Shown here: piece after piece, positions 26,116 through 34,886 of the stretch
Position numbering within the stretch: position 1 is the stretch's first letter
Layout of the letters: every line of letters starts with the position of its first letter
Assembly: GCF_005222915.1 (NCBI RefSeq)
Contig: NZ_STFX01000006.1
Location: 62,001-126,000 of the forward strand
DNA: 64,000 bases
From: Rhizobium sp. FKL33
GTDB lineage: Bacteria; Pseudomonadota; Alphaproteobacteria; Rhizobiales; Rhizobiaceae
Direction of reading: 5' to 3'
Translations under genes and position numbers: made by a program
Notes under the pieces: model-generated
Seen by the model: only the letters and a program-made list of their open reading frames with translations
What the model was told of the DNA's origin: nothing
Databases searched by the model: none

Positions 26116-27219
26116 GTGACGGCTGAGATCGAAATCAAGGAAGTCAGCAAACGCTTCGGGGCGTTGACGGTGCTCGACAAATTGTCGCTCACCATTCCCT
26201 CGCACGAATTCGTGGTGTTCCTGGGGCCGTCGGGCTGCGGCAAGTCCACGCTGCTGCGCATGATTGCCGGGCTGGAAAGCGTCGATGACGGCGAGATCCG
26301 CATCAATGGCGAGCGCATCGACGCGCTGCCGCCCGGCCAGCGCGGCGTGGCCATGGTCTTCCAGTCCTATGCGCTCTATCCGCATATGACCGTGCGGCAG
26401 AACATGGCGTTCGGGCTCGAAAACATCTCGGTCGGCAAGGACGTGATCGCGGCCCGCATCCAGGAAGCCGCGCGCATGCTGGAAATCGGCCATCTGCTCG
26501 ATCGCAAGCCGGGTCAGCTCTCCGGCGGACAGCGTCAGCGCGTCGCCATCGGCCGCGCCGTGGTCAAGGAGCCCAAGGCCTTCCTGTTCGACGAGCCGCT
26601 CTCCAATCTCGACGCCGCGCTCCGCACCCGCACCCGCATCGAGCTTGCGCAACTGCATCAGAGGCTGAAATCGACGATGATTTTCGTCACCCATGACCAG
26701 ATCGAGGCGATGACGCTCGCCGATCGCATCGTGGTGATGAACAATCGCAAGATCGAGCAGATCGGCGCGCCGATGGAGATCTATGATCGCCCGGCCACCC
26801 GGTTCGTCGCCGGATTCGTCGGCGCGCCGGCGATGAATTTCATCGATCTCGACAGGCTGGAAGCAATCGATGGCGTCTTCGTTGCGCAAGCGGCGGACGG
26901 CCTTCGGGTCAGGACCGAGATCGACGCGGCCTCCACCCCCGCGGGCAAGACGGCGCTCGGCATCCGCGCCGAAAGCGTGGGCGTCGCGGGCCCCGGCCAG
27001 GGCGACGTCGATGGCGTTGTCGACGTGCTGGAGCGTCTCGGCGATCGCACGCTCGTTTACGCCAGACTGCCCGGGGGACAGGTCATGACCGCCACCGCCG
27101 AAGGGCAATCGCGGCTGAAGATCGGCGAGCGCATTTCGCTCCGCATCGACGGCGCAAAGGCGCATCTCTTCGATGAAACCGGCCGCGGCTGGCATGCGCG
27201 GGAGGCGGGCCATGGCTGA
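26116..27219 (+). CDS. Carbohydrate ABC importer ATPase (UgpC/MsmK type)
   Basis: ATP-binding subunit of a CUT1-type sugar importer, 367 residues. Walker A GPSGCGKST (near residue 39), Q-loop VFQSYALYPHMTV, signature [15 protein letters not shown] near 135, Walker B AFLFDEPLSNLDA near 155, and switch His in VTHDQIEAMT are all intact. A C-terminal TOBE-type regulatory region follows from about residue 240. It starts at GTG 26116 with a strong GGGAGGAGG site. The stop overlaps the first permease start by 8 bases. Substrate is probably arabino-oligosaccharide, judged from the adjacent arabinofuranosidase. Confidence 0.95.
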   Translation: MTAEIEIKEVSKRFGALTVLDKLSLTIPSHEFVVFLGPSGCGKSTLLRMIAGLESVDDGEIRINGERIDALPPGQRGVAMVFQSYALYPHMTVRQNMAFGLENISVGKDVIAARIQEAARMLEIGHLLDRKPGQLSGGQRQRVAIGRAVVKEPKAFLFDEPLSNLDAALRTRTRIELAQLHQRLKSTMIFVTHDQIEAMTLADRIVVMNNRKIEQIGAPMEIYDRPATRFVAGFVGAPAMNFIDLDRLEAIDGVFVAQAADGLRVRTEIDAASTPAGKTALGIRAESVGVAGPGQGDVDGVVDVLERLGDRTLVYARLPGGQVMTATAEGQSRLKIGERISLRIDGAKAHLFDETGRGWHAREAGHG

Positions 27220-28117
27220 GACCCGGCCTCTCCGTATTTCGAGCCGCGACATCAACGCGCCGGATTGGAAAAACGCACTCTTTGTCGCGCCTTTTCTCGC
27301 TGTGTTCACCGGCCTGCTGGTCGCGCCGCTGTTCTGGGGCATCTGGCTGAGCTTTCACAAGGCCGACACCTTCTCGACCGGTCGCTTTGTCGGCTTTGGC
27401 AATTATCTCAGGCTGTTCAAGGACAAGGTGTTCCTGCAATCGGTCTGGAACACGCTCTATTTCGTGCTGTTGACCGCGCCGACGCTTGCTGCGCTCGGTC
27501 TGTTCCTGGCGCTGGCGCTCAACCGGCGCACCCGGGGCGCCGCTGTCATGCGCACGCTGTTCTTTTCGTCCTCGGTTCTGTCGGTCACCATCGTCACCCT
27601 GATCTGGCGCATTGTCTTCATTCCGAAATATGGCATGCTCGCCACCATTTACGGCTGGTTCGACGCACCGGCGCCCGCCTTTCTCTCCGATCCCAATCTG
27701 GCCATGTTCGGCATCGCCATCGCCACAATCTGGTGGTGTATCGGCCTGCCGATGATGCTGTTTCTGTCGGCGCTGCAGCAGATCCCGCCCGATATCTACG
27801 AGGCGGCTGCGCTCGACAACGCCAGCCGCTGGCGGACGCTGACGGCGATCACGCTGCCCTCGATCAAGCGGACCTTCGTGCTCGTGCTGATCATCCAGAT
27901 CGTCTTGCAGTTCCAGCTGTTCGGTCAGGCCTGGCTGATGACCAAAGGCGGCCCGAACAACCTGACCAAGCCGATCGTGCTCTACATCTACGACACGGCG
28001 TTCCGCCGCTGGGATCTCGGCCTGGGCGCCGCCGCCTCTGAAATCCTGTTCATCATCATCCTGATCGCCGCGATGGCGCAATATCTGCTGACCGGACGAA
28101 AAGGAGACGCCAGATGA
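27212..28117 (+). CDS. Carbohydrate ABC importer permease (MalF-like)
   Basis: First permease of the CUT1 importer, 301 residues, six hydrophobic helices. The EAA loop contacting the ATPase is visible as YEAAALDNASRWRTLTAITL near residue 200. ATG 27212 overlaps the ATPase stop (8 bases) and the gene ends in an ATGA overlap with the second permease, so all three are translationally coupled. It works with the MalG-like partner to form the membrane channel for the sugar delivered by the binding protein. Confidence 0.94.
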   Translation: MAETRPLRISSRDINAPDWKNALFVAPFLAVFTGLLVAPLFWGIWLSFHKADTFSTGRFVGFGNYLRLFKDKVFLQSVWNTLYFVLLTAPTLAALGLFLALALNRRTRGAAVMRTLFFSSSVLSVTIVTLIWRIVFIPKYGMLATIYGWFDAPAPAFLSDPNLAMFGIAIATIWWCIGLPMMLFLSALQQIPPDIYEAAALDNASRWRTLTAITLPSIKRTFVLVLIIQIVLQFQLFGQAWLMTKGGPNNLTKPIVLYIYDTAFRRWDLGLGAAASEILFIIILIAAMAQYLLTGRKGDAR

Positions 28118-28965
28118 GCGGCCTGTCCAATTCGCCGGCCTATGGCCGCAGCCTGGGCGACCGGGTGATCCTCTGGCTCGCGATCCTGCTGTCGCTGCTG
28201 ATGGTTCTTCCGGCGATCTGGGTGATCGGCCTGTCGCTCAAGAACAATGCCGAGCTGATGGTCGATCCCAACTCGGTCTTTCACCCGCCCTATGTGATCG
28301 AGAACTATCTCAACATCATCAACACCTCGGCGGTGTTCCGTTGGGTGATGAACAGCCTGATCGTCTCGATCGCCATGACTCTGGGCACGCTTGTCCTGTC
28401 GTCGCTCGCAGGCTATGGCTTTGCGCGGCTGAACTTCAGGGGGCGCGACGCGCTGTTCGTCATCGTGCTGCTGGGTTTGGCAGTGCCGGAACAGGCGGTC
28501 CTGGTGGCGCGCCACCAGATCTTCAGCCTGCTCAAATGGCACAACACCTATCAGGGGCTGATCCTGCCGGGCCTGTCCAGCGCCTTCGGCGTGTTCCTGA
28601 TGACGCAGTATTTCCGCGCCATTCCACGCGAACTCGACGAAGCGGCCTTGCTAGACAATGCCAGCCGCTTCCGGATTTTCTGGAAAGTGCTCTTGCCGCT
28701 GACGCTGCCCGCGCAGGCCACGCTCGGCATCTTCACCTTTCTCGGCTCCTGGAACGACTATTTCTGGCCGCTGATCTCGGCGACCAAGAAGGACATGTAC
28801 ACGCTGACGGTGGGCATGGCCTCGACCCAGACCAATTTCGCGCAGTCGGAAGGTATCGGCTATCTCATGGCGCAGGCGGTGTTCGCCGGCGCGCCGATCC
28901 TCGTCGTCTATCTGTTCTTTCAGAAATACATCGTCACGGCGGTGTCCGGCGCCGCCGTGCGTTAG
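28114..28965 (+). CDS. Carbohydrate ABC importer permease (MalG-like)
   Basis: Second CUT1 permease, 283 residues, six helices. The EAA loop reads DEAALLDNASRFRIFWKVLL near residue 175, and FLGSWNDYFWPLI near 210 is typical of MalG-type subunits. It starts within the stop of the MalF-like gene (ATGA). Two RNA hairpins lie between it and the binding-protein gene. Confidence 0.94.
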   Translation: MSGLSNSPAYGRSLGDRVILWLAILLSLLMVLPAIWVIGLSLKNNAELMVDPNSVFHPPYVIENYLNIINTSAVFRWVMNSLIVSIAMTLGTLVLSSLAGYGFARLNFRGRDALFVIVLLGLAVPEQAVLVARHQIFSLLKWHNTYQGLILPGLSSAFGVFLMTQYFRAIPRELDEAALLDNASRFRIFWKVLLPLTLPAQATLGIFTFLGSWNDYFWPLISATKKDMYTLTVGMASTQTNFAQSEGIGYLMAQAVFAGAPILVVYLFFQKYIVTAVSGAAVR

Positions 28966-28980
28966 CAGAGTTTATGGAGG

Positions 28981-29034
28981 CCCCGCTCTTGAGCGGGGAG
29001 AGTTTCAACGACAGCCGGACCGGGAGGGTCCGGC
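28981..29034 (+). promoter_or_regulatory. Two consecutive RNA hairpins before the binding-protein gene
   Basis: The first hairpin is 28981-28998 (CCCCGCTC and GAGCGGGG arms). The second is 29014-29034 (GCCGGACC and GGTCCGGC around GGGAG). Neither is followed by a U-tract. Such stem-loops between permease and binding-protein genes commonly protect the downstream message and raise binding-protein expression. Confidence 0.6.
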
Positions 29035-29049
29035 GCAATGGAGGAGACT

Positions 29050-30381
29050 ATGATGCGATCGACATTCCTGCGCACTGCGCGCGCCGCAATCTCGGCATTG
29101 GCGCTGATGACGGCCTCTTCGGCGCTCGCCGATCCGGTCGAACTGACCGTGCAGCGCTTCTTCGGCGCCTGCGAAGCAGACTTCGGCGAAAACACCGACG
29201 TCGCCAAGGCGGTTGGCGAATGCGGCATCATCACCTCGCTGATCAACAAGTTCAATGCCGATAATCCCGATGTCCATGTCACCGTGACCACGGTGGAATG
29301 GCCGGGCTACGACCAGCTCAACGCCCAGTTTTCTTCCGGCGACGCGCCCGACATCGTGACGATCCACGAATCCGCTCTGTCGGACTATCAGTCGAAGGGG
29401 CTTTTGCAGCCGCTGGATGATATCCTCGCCTCGGTCGGCGTCTCCAAGGACGTCTTCACCGACGCCGCCGTCAAGGGCGTCACCAAGGACGGCAAGTTCT
29501 ACGGCCTGCCGATCGACACATGGACCATGCTCTACCACATCAATATGGACCTCTTTAAACAGGCCGGCCTCGTCAACGCCGATGGCACGCCGATCTTGCC
29601 GAAGAGCCCGGAAGAGTTGATCGCCCAGGCCGAGCAGTTCAAGGCGAAGACCGGCAAGCCTTATTTCGTCCAGAACCTCGCCAATGAAACCGCGCTCTAC
29701 ATGCGCAATTTCTACACCTACCTCTTCCAGCAGGATTCGGATTTCTTCGCCGATCCCAAGAACATCAAGCTCAACACGCCCGAGGCTAAAAAGGTCGTCG
29801 AGATGTATAAGGCGATCTTCGACAAGGACCTCACGACCAAGGATCTCGACTACGGCGCCTCCATCAACGCCTTCCTACAGGGTGAGGGCGGCGTCCACCT
29901 GAACGGCACCTGGGTGGTGGGCGATTATGATGCGTCGTCGAAGACGGCGGGAACCGCGCTGAACAAGGGCGGCTACGCGGTCTACCCCTATCCACAACTG
30001 TTCGGCGGCGCCAAGGCGCAGTTCGCCGACGGCCACAGCTGGGCAGTCTCCGCCAAGGAGCGCACGCCTGAACAGACTGCGGCCATCGCCAAGTTCCTGA
30101 AATTCTTCGTCGACAATGATTTCGAATGGTCGCGCACCGGCCATCTGCCGACCATCAAGTCGGTGATCACATCCGACGCGTTCAAGACTCTACCGCATCG
30201 CGACACGATTTCCGTGGTCGCCGAACTCGGCCGCCCGCTGCCGTCGGAAGTTCAGCGCCAGTTCGCCATTCAGGACATCCTCGGCGAGGAACTGGGCGCG
30301 GCGATTTCCGGCCAGAAAGAGGTCGATGCTGCGCTGACGGATGCGGAGACACGCATCAACGAATTGCTCGCCAATCTCTGA
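29050..30381 (+). CDS. Carbohydrate ABC importer substrate-binding protein
   Basis: Periplasmic extracellular solute-binding protein of family 1. A Sec signal peptide covers about residues 1-27 (hydrophobic AAISALALMTASSA, cleavage after ALA). The mature protein shows WPGYDQLNAQFSSGDAPDI near residue 85, and YGLPIDTWTMLYHINMDLF near 160. Two adjacent ATGs (29050 and 29053) follow GGAGGAG; the first has the better spacing to GGAGG. It is the last gene of the arabinofuranosidase/importer operon and is followed by a strong terminator. Two Cys residues (AC near residue 36 and EC near 56) might form a disulfide. Confidence 0.94.
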   Translation: MMRSTFLRTARAAISALALMTASSALADPVELTVQRFFGACEADFGENTDVAKAVGECGIITSLINKFNADNPDVHVTVTTVEWPGYDQLNAQFSSGDAPDIVTIHESALSDYQSKGLLQPLDDILASVGVSKDVFTDAAVKGVTKDGKFYGLPIDTWTMLYHINMDLFKQAGLVNADGTPILPKSPEELIAQAEQFKAKTGKPYFVQNLANETALYMRNFYTYLFQQDSDFFADPKNIKLNTPEAKKVVEMYKAIFDKDLTTKDLDYGASINAFLQGEGGVHLNGTWVVGDYDASSKTAGTALNKGGYAVYPYPQLFGGAKAQFADGHSWAVSAKERTPEQTAAIAKFLKFFVDNDFEWSRTGHLPTIKSVITSDAFKTLPHRDTISVVAELGRPLPSEVQRQFAIQDILGEELGAAISGQKEVDAALTDAETRINELLANL

Positions 30382-30391
30382 TCTCCCAGGC

Positions 30392-30457
30392 GAGGCGCGG
30401 AGCACGCGCCTCATCGCCAACTGGGCGCCTGCGTCGGGTTCCGCAGGCGCTCTTTTT
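30392..30457 (+). terminator. Hairpin plus intrinsic terminator after the arabinoside operon
   Basis: A first hairpin (30392-30412, GAGGCGCG and CGCGCCTC arms) is followed by a classic terminator. Its arms GCGCCTGCG (30425-30433) and CGCAGGCGC (30442-30450) are perfect and lead into TCTTTTT. Confidence 0.85.
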
Positions 30458-30470
30458 ATGTCCGGGCTCT

Positions 30471-32276
30471 TCAGCCGGCGTCGGACATCTTTTCCCGCGT
30501 CTCGACTGCCATCGCCGTGGCAGGGGAGGGGGCCATGCGCTCGATCATGCCGCGGGCGATTTCGTTTTCACCCATGATCACTTCGTCGGCGCCGAGTTGG
30601 GTGAGATGGGCAACCTCCTCATCGGAATGAGCCCGGCAGAGAATTCGGGCCGACGGGTTTGCGGCGCGGGCAGTCTCCACCACCTGGCCGGCTTCGAAGG
30701 CGTTGGGGATGGCGATCAACACCGTGCGCGCCGATGCGAGATTGGCAAGAGCCAGGACACTGGGCGAGGCGGCATTGCCCACAATCACCTCTATGCCGGC
30801 TTCACCGAGCGCGCGGATGCGGCTTTCCCCGTCTTCGATGACCAGGAATGGTTGGCCGCTTTCCCGCAAAGCTGCGCCAATGCGACTGCCCACACGGCCG
30901 TAGCCCACCAGAACCGTGTGATCGATGAGAGCGGTCGGCGCAACCTCCGCTGTCTCCGCCTCAGCCTCGACAGGCGCCGGCTCACTATGCGTGTCAGCCG
31001 CTTTGGCCGTCGCTGCGGCGGTCGTACCGGCGCGGAGCACCCGAGCCTCGACCGCCGGACGAATCCGGTCGCACAGGAAGAACACGAGCGGATTGAGAAT
31101 GATCGAAATGATCGCGCCGGCGAGAATGAGGTCGCGTCCTTCCGTGGGCAGGAGGTTGAGCCCAACACCGAGTTCGGCGAGAATGAAGGAGAACTCGCCG
31201 ATCTGCGCGAGACTGGCCGAGATGGTCAGCGCCGTGCCCGCTCCGCGCCCGAAGGCGACGACAATCGCAAAGGCGGCGAGGGATTTGCCGAGCACGATGA
31301 TCAGCACGGTCGCAATCAGCGGCAGCGGCTGCTCCAGCACGATGGCCGGATTGAACAACATCCCGACCGAGACGAAAAACAGCACGGCGAAAGCGTCGCG
31401 CAGCGGCAGGCTTTCCTGTGCGGCGCGATGGCTGAGCTCGCTTTCGGACAGGATCATGCCGGCGAAAAAAGCGCCCAGCGCCAGCGACACGCCGAACAGT
31501 TTCGCCGCGCCGAAAGCGACGCCGAGCGCGATGGCCAGCACGCCGAGGCGGAAAAGTTCACGCGAGCCGGTATGGGCGATGCGGTGCAGAATGGCGGGGA
31601 TGACGCGACGTCCGACAACGAGCATGAAGGCGACGAAGGCGGCAACCTTGATCAGCGTGATCACGATGACGGCGCCGATGCCGAGATCGAAATTGAGCGC
31701 TTCGCTCAACAGGATGGCGACGGAGTCATGCGATTGCTCGGCTTGGCCGCCGATCACGCCCGCCGCAGCCGGGATCAGCACCAGCGCGAGCACCATGGCG
31801 AGATCTTCGACGATCAGCCAGCCGACTGCGATGCGACCGCGATCACTGTCGACCAACCGCCGCTCCTGCAAGGCTTTCAGCAGCACGACGGTGGAGGCGA
31901 CCGAGAGCGCCAGGCCGAAAACCAGGCTGCCGCCCAGCGGCCAGCCCATCAGCGCGCCCAATCCCCAGCCAAGCAGGGTCGCAAAACCGATTTGCACCAT
32001 CGCGCCCGGAACTGCGATCATCCGAACCGACAGGAGATCTTTGAGCGAGAAATGCAGGCCGACCCCGAACATCAGCAGGATAACCCCGATTTCGGCGAGT
32101 TCGGCGCCGAGACTCTGATCGGCAACGAAGCCAGGCGTGTGCGGCCCTACCAAAATGCCGGCGATCAGGTAGCCGACCAGAGGCGGCAATTTCAGCCGGT
32201 TCGCCAGAGCGCCGAGAATGAAGGCGAACACGAACCCCGCCACCAAAGTCGAAATCAGCGGGGTCGCATGATGCAT
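30471..32276 (-). CDS. Kef/YbaL-type cation:proton antiporter with RCK domain
   Basis: CPA2-family monovalent cation/proton antiporter, 601 residues. Twelve or so membrane helices cover residues 5-390, with the conserved LPPLVGYLIAGILVGP near residue 30 and LALSVASTVVLLKAL near 125. After an Ala/Glu-rich linker (about 405-435), a TrkA-N/RCK domain begins with VLVGYGRVGSRIG near residue 445 and carries the Rossmann NAD-binding motif. Standard length for YbaL-like proteins. It stands alone and converges with the arabinoside operon. Such proteins export K+ or Na+ under stress; the ion is not readable here. Confidence 0.9.
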   Translation of the reverse strand: MHHATPLISTLVAGFVFAFILGALANRLKLPPLVGYLIAGILVGPHTPGFVADQSLGAELAEIGVILLMFGVGLHFSLKDLLSVRMIAVPGAMVQIGFATLLGWGLGALMGWPLGGSLVFGLALSVASTVVLLKALQERRLVDSDRGRIAVGWLIVEDLAMVLALVLIPAAAGVIGGQAEQSHDSVAILLSEALNFDLGIGAVIVITLIKVAAFVAFMLVVGRRVIPAILHRIAHTGSRELFRLGVLAIALGVAFGAAKLFGVSLALGAFFAGMILSESELSHRAAQESLPLRDAFAVLFFVSVGMLFNPAIVLEQPLPLIATVLIIVLGKSLAAFAIVVAFGRGAGTALTISASLAQIGEFSFILAELGVGLNLLPTEGRDLILAGAIISIILNPLVFFLCDRIRPAVEARVLRAGTTAAATAKAADTHSEPAPVEAEAETAEVAPTALIDHTVLVGYGRVGSRIGAALRESGQPFLVIEDGESRIRALGEAGIEVIVGNAASPSVLALANLASARTVLIAIPNAFEAGQVVETARAANPSARILCRAHSDEEVAHLTQLGADEVIMGENEIARGMIERMAPSPATAMAVETREKMSDAG

Positions 32277-32353
32277 CAGATGTCCTCCAACTGGAAAATC
32301 GCGAAAAAGGTGCTAAATAAGATTGATAGTGACCAATATGGTTGATTTTATCG

Positions 32354-32635
32354 ATGTATCAAGAGCCGAGAACAACTCTTTTAACGCCTGCGCTGTGCAG
32401 GGGCGCGCGCGGCATGCTCGACTGGACGCAAGCCGATCTTGCCGAGCGCGCGCAGGTGTCTCGCAGCACGATCCGAGATTTCGAGGGAGGCCGGCATGAG
32501 CTGCATCGCGCAACCGAGGCGCAATTGCGCCTGGCTTTCGAACAGCAGGGCATCAGCCTGACCTCGAATGATCGTGAAATCGGCATCGCGCTGACCAGAA
32601 CGAACGCGTCAGATCCCGCTGCTCCACCGACGTAA
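32354..32635 (+). CDS. Small XRE-type helix-turn-helix protein
   Basis: A 93-residue protein that is essentially one lambda-repressor-like HTH: RGARGMLDWTQADLAERAQV followed by SRSTIRDFEGGRHELHRATE. The ATG at 32354 is used; an in-frame TTG exists at 32342. It has only a weak ribosome-binding site. It lies between the divergent antiporter gene and the convergent sfnB gene. It could regulate the antiporter, which starts 77 bases away on the other strand (inference). Confidence 0.75.
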   Translation: MYQEPRTTLLTPALCRGARGMLDWTQADLAERAQVSRSTIRDFEGGRHELHRATEAQLRLAFEQQGISLTSNDREIGIALTRTNASDPAAPPT

Positions 32636-32665
32636 AAAATCCGCCGGCCTTTTGGACCGGCGGAT
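32634..32665. terminator. Bidirectional terminator hairpin (sfn operon and HTH gene)
   Basis: Perfect 9-base arms ATCCGCCGG and CCGGCGGAT around CCTTTTGGA. On the minus strand it is followed by TTTTTT, ending the sfn operon. On the plus strand CGTCTTTT follows, serving the HTH gene. Confidence 0.8.
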
Positions 32666-32689
32666 CGTCTTTTGCATGGATGGGAAGCA

Positions 32690-33925
32690 TCAGCTCCAGG
32701 CGTGAAGCGGCGGCTTCTCGCCGTTGAGGAAATACTTGCCGAGGATCGAATATTTCCAACGCACCGGATCATGCAACGTGTGCGTCCGGGCATTGCGCCA
32801 ATGGCGATCGAGGTTGTGCTCGGCGAGCGTCGAGCGCGTGCCGGCGAGTTCGAACAGCTTGTTGGTCGCCTCGATGGCGATTTCGGTGGAGAGGATCTTG
32901 GCTTCCGCCGTCACGATCTGCGCTTCGGCCACCGTTTCGGCATTCGGATTGGCCACGGCGCGATCAACCGCATAACCAGCCTTTTCGAGCAGAGCCTGGG
33001 CCGCATGCAGCCGAAGCGTCAGGCTGCCGACTGCCTGAATCGTATAGGGATCGTCGGACGCCCGCTCGAGGCCCGAATCCACCCAGGCACGTGACTTTGT
33101 GCGAACGAAGTCGACGGTCTCCTTGATGGCCGCCTGGGCGATGCCGGTGTCTACGGCCACCTGGATGATCTGGAAGATCGCGCCGTCGGCCGTCGGCGTT
33201 TCATAACCCTTGTAGCCGGGCACGAGCCAGGCCTTGTCGACCTTGACATTGTCGAGGATCACCGTGCCCGACAGCGTCGTGCGCTGGCCGAAGCTCGACC
33301 AGTCGTCGATGACGGTGAGGCCGGGAGCGTCGCGATCGGCGATGGCGTACCAGGCGCGGCCCTGATCATCGAGCGCTACGATCGGCACTTTGTGCGCGAG
33401 CAGCGCGCCGGAGGAATAGAACTTTTTGCCGGTGACGACGACATGGTCGCCGTGATCGGTGAAGCGGGTCTCGAAATCGACGGCCCGCTTGGAGCCGAAT
33501 TCGGAGAAGGCGTTGCCGAGACGCAGGCCCTTGAGCACTTCGCCGAAGATCAGCGCCTGCTGCGCCTTGTCGGACACGGTGCGGATGGCCGCGACCACGC
33601 CGAGATGGTTCTGCGACACCTGGCCGATCGAGGAATCCGCCTCGGAGATGATTTCAACGACCTTCGCCAGCGTCGCATAGGAGACGTCGGGGCCGCCGAA
33701 TTCGCGCGGCACGTTGATCGACCAGAGACCGCTCTGGGAAAAGGCGTCGAGTTCAGCCGCAGGCCAGACACGGTCGCGATCGCGTTCCGCGGCGCCTTTT
33801 GCGAAGTCCGCCGCCAGACGGTGGGCCACTTCGATCGCTTGAGCGTCGCTCTTGATGATATGGGCCGGTTCGGCCGGACGGGCCACGCCGGGCACGCCGA
33901 CAGGCGGTTTAGCGATGACGTTCAT
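32690..33925 (-). CDS. sfnB: SfnB-type sulfur acquisition oxidoreductase
   Basis: Acyl-CoA-dehydrogenase-fold flavoprotein of the SfnB/DszC group, 411 residues. Members are thought to be reduced-flavin-dependent oxygenases used when sulfate is scarce; the reaction of SfnB itself is not settled. Landmarks are SQSGLWSINVPREFGGPDVS near residue 63, SSIGQVSQNHLGVVAAI near 97, GKKFYSSGALLAHKVP near 166, and the C-terminal EHNLDRHWRNARTHTLHDP near 375. That last motif is diagnostic of this monooxygenase branch rather than true acyl-CoA dehydrogenases. It is the last gene of the sfn operon, following livF by 24 bases and ending at a terminator. Confidence 0.88.
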   Translation of the reverse strand: MNVIAKPPVGVPGVARPAEPAHIIKSDAQAIEVAHRLAADFAKGAAERDRDRVWPAAELDAFSQSGLWSINVPREFGGPDVSYATLAKVVEIISEADSSIGQVSQNHLGVVAAIRTVSDKAQQALIFGEVLKGLRLGNAFSEFGSKRAVDFETRFTDHGDHVVVTGKKFYSSGALLAHKVPIVALDDQGRAWYAIADRDAPGLTVIDDWSSFGQRTTLSGTVILDNVKVDKAWLVPGYKGYETPTADGAIFQIIQVAVDTGIAQAAIKETVDFVRTKSRAWVDSGLERASDDPYTIQAVGSLTLRLHAAQALLEKAGYAVDRAVANPNAETVAEAQIVTAEAKILSTEIAIEATNKLFELAGTRSTLAEHNLDRHWRNARTHTLHDPVRWKYSILGKYFLNGEKPPLHAWS

Positions 33926-33949
33926 ATGTATCCTCCTTGGGGTTGTGGG

Positions 33950-34723
33950 TCAGGCCGCGGGCCTGGCGAGAGACGCGCCTTCTCCGAGATAGAAAGCCTT
34001 GATGTCGTCACGGCCACGCAGGTCCGCAGCGGGACCGGTGAGAACAGAGACACCGTTCTCGATCACCACGGCGGTGTCGGCATAGGTGAGGGCGACAGTG
34101 GAATTCTGCTCGGCGACGAGAATGGTGAGCCCTTCGTCGCGATTGAGGTGTTTGAGAGACTGGAAAATATCGCGGATGATCATCGGCGCGAGGCCCATCG
34201 ACGGTTCGTCCAGCACCAGCAGGCGGGGCCTAGACATCAGCGCGCGGCCGATCGCGGTCATCTGCTGTTCTCCGCCCGAGGTAAGGCCGGCCGCAGTGCG
34301 GCGGCGCTCCTTGAGGCGCGGAAAAGCGAGATAGATCTTCTCCAGGTCATTGGCGATTTCGCTCCGGCTGCCGCCGCGCCCGAGACCGCCCGAGATCAGG
34401 TTCTCCTCGACCGTCAGGCTCTTGAAGCAATGGCGGCCCTCCAGCACCTGCACCAGCCCGTCCCGGACGAGGTTGGCGGGGCTGCGCGACAGGACAGAGC
34501 GTCCCTCGAACAGGATGGAGCCGGAGGTGATTTGTCCACGTTCGGTGGGCAGCAGGTTGGACACCGCCTTCAGCGTCGTCGTCTTGCCTGCGCCGTTAGA
34601 GCCGAGGATCGCCAGGATCTCGCCAGACCGGACCGAAAAAGACACGCCGTTCAAGGCCTGGATCGTTTGGCTGTAGACAGCCTGAACCGAATTGACCTCG
34701 AGAAGAATGGGCTGGTCGCTCAT
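33950..34723 (-). CDS. livF: Branched-chain-type ABC importer ATPase LivF
   Basis: One of the two ATPases of a HAAT/Liv-type importer, 257 residues. Walker A GSNGAGKTTTLKA near residue 40, signature LTSGGEQQMTAIGRAL near 145 and Walker B LLVLDEPSMGLAP near 165 are typical of LivF. ATG 34723 (MSDQPILLEV) is chosen after a GAGGAG site; the frame continues to 34834 without homology. Context inside an sfn operon suggests transport of an organosulfur compound such as dimethyl sulfone rather than an amino acid (inference). Confidence 0.92.
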   Translation of the reverse strand: MSDQPILLEVNSVQAVYSQTIQALNGVSFSVRSGEILAILGSNGAGKTTTLKAVSNLLPTERGQITSGSILFEGRSVLSRSPANLVRDGLVQVLEGRHCFKSLTVEENLISGGLGRGGSRSEIANDLEKIYLAFPRLKERRRTAAGLTSGGEQQMTAIGRALMSRPRLLVLDEPSMGLAPMIIRDIFQSLKHLNRDEGLTILVAEQNSTVALTYADTAVVIENGVSVLTGPAADLRGRDDIKAFYLGEGASLARPAA

Positions 34724-34886
34724 GGCTGACTGCTCCTCTATGACCCAGCGAACGGGCGCGATTGGTGAAAGCGGCATGCGGAGACCCGGTGTGTGGGTGA
34801 CGAGCCCCCGCATGCCCAGGCCCTTGAGGGCCATCGGACGCCCGACGCGCGAGACGCCGGACGTGGTGATCGACGTGGTCAGCCGG

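Noticed and set aside
30126-32345. 739-codon open frame on the plus strand
   Set aside because: Shadow of the Kef-type antiporter; translation is Arg/Gln/Asp-rich with no domain and would overlap a clear transporter.
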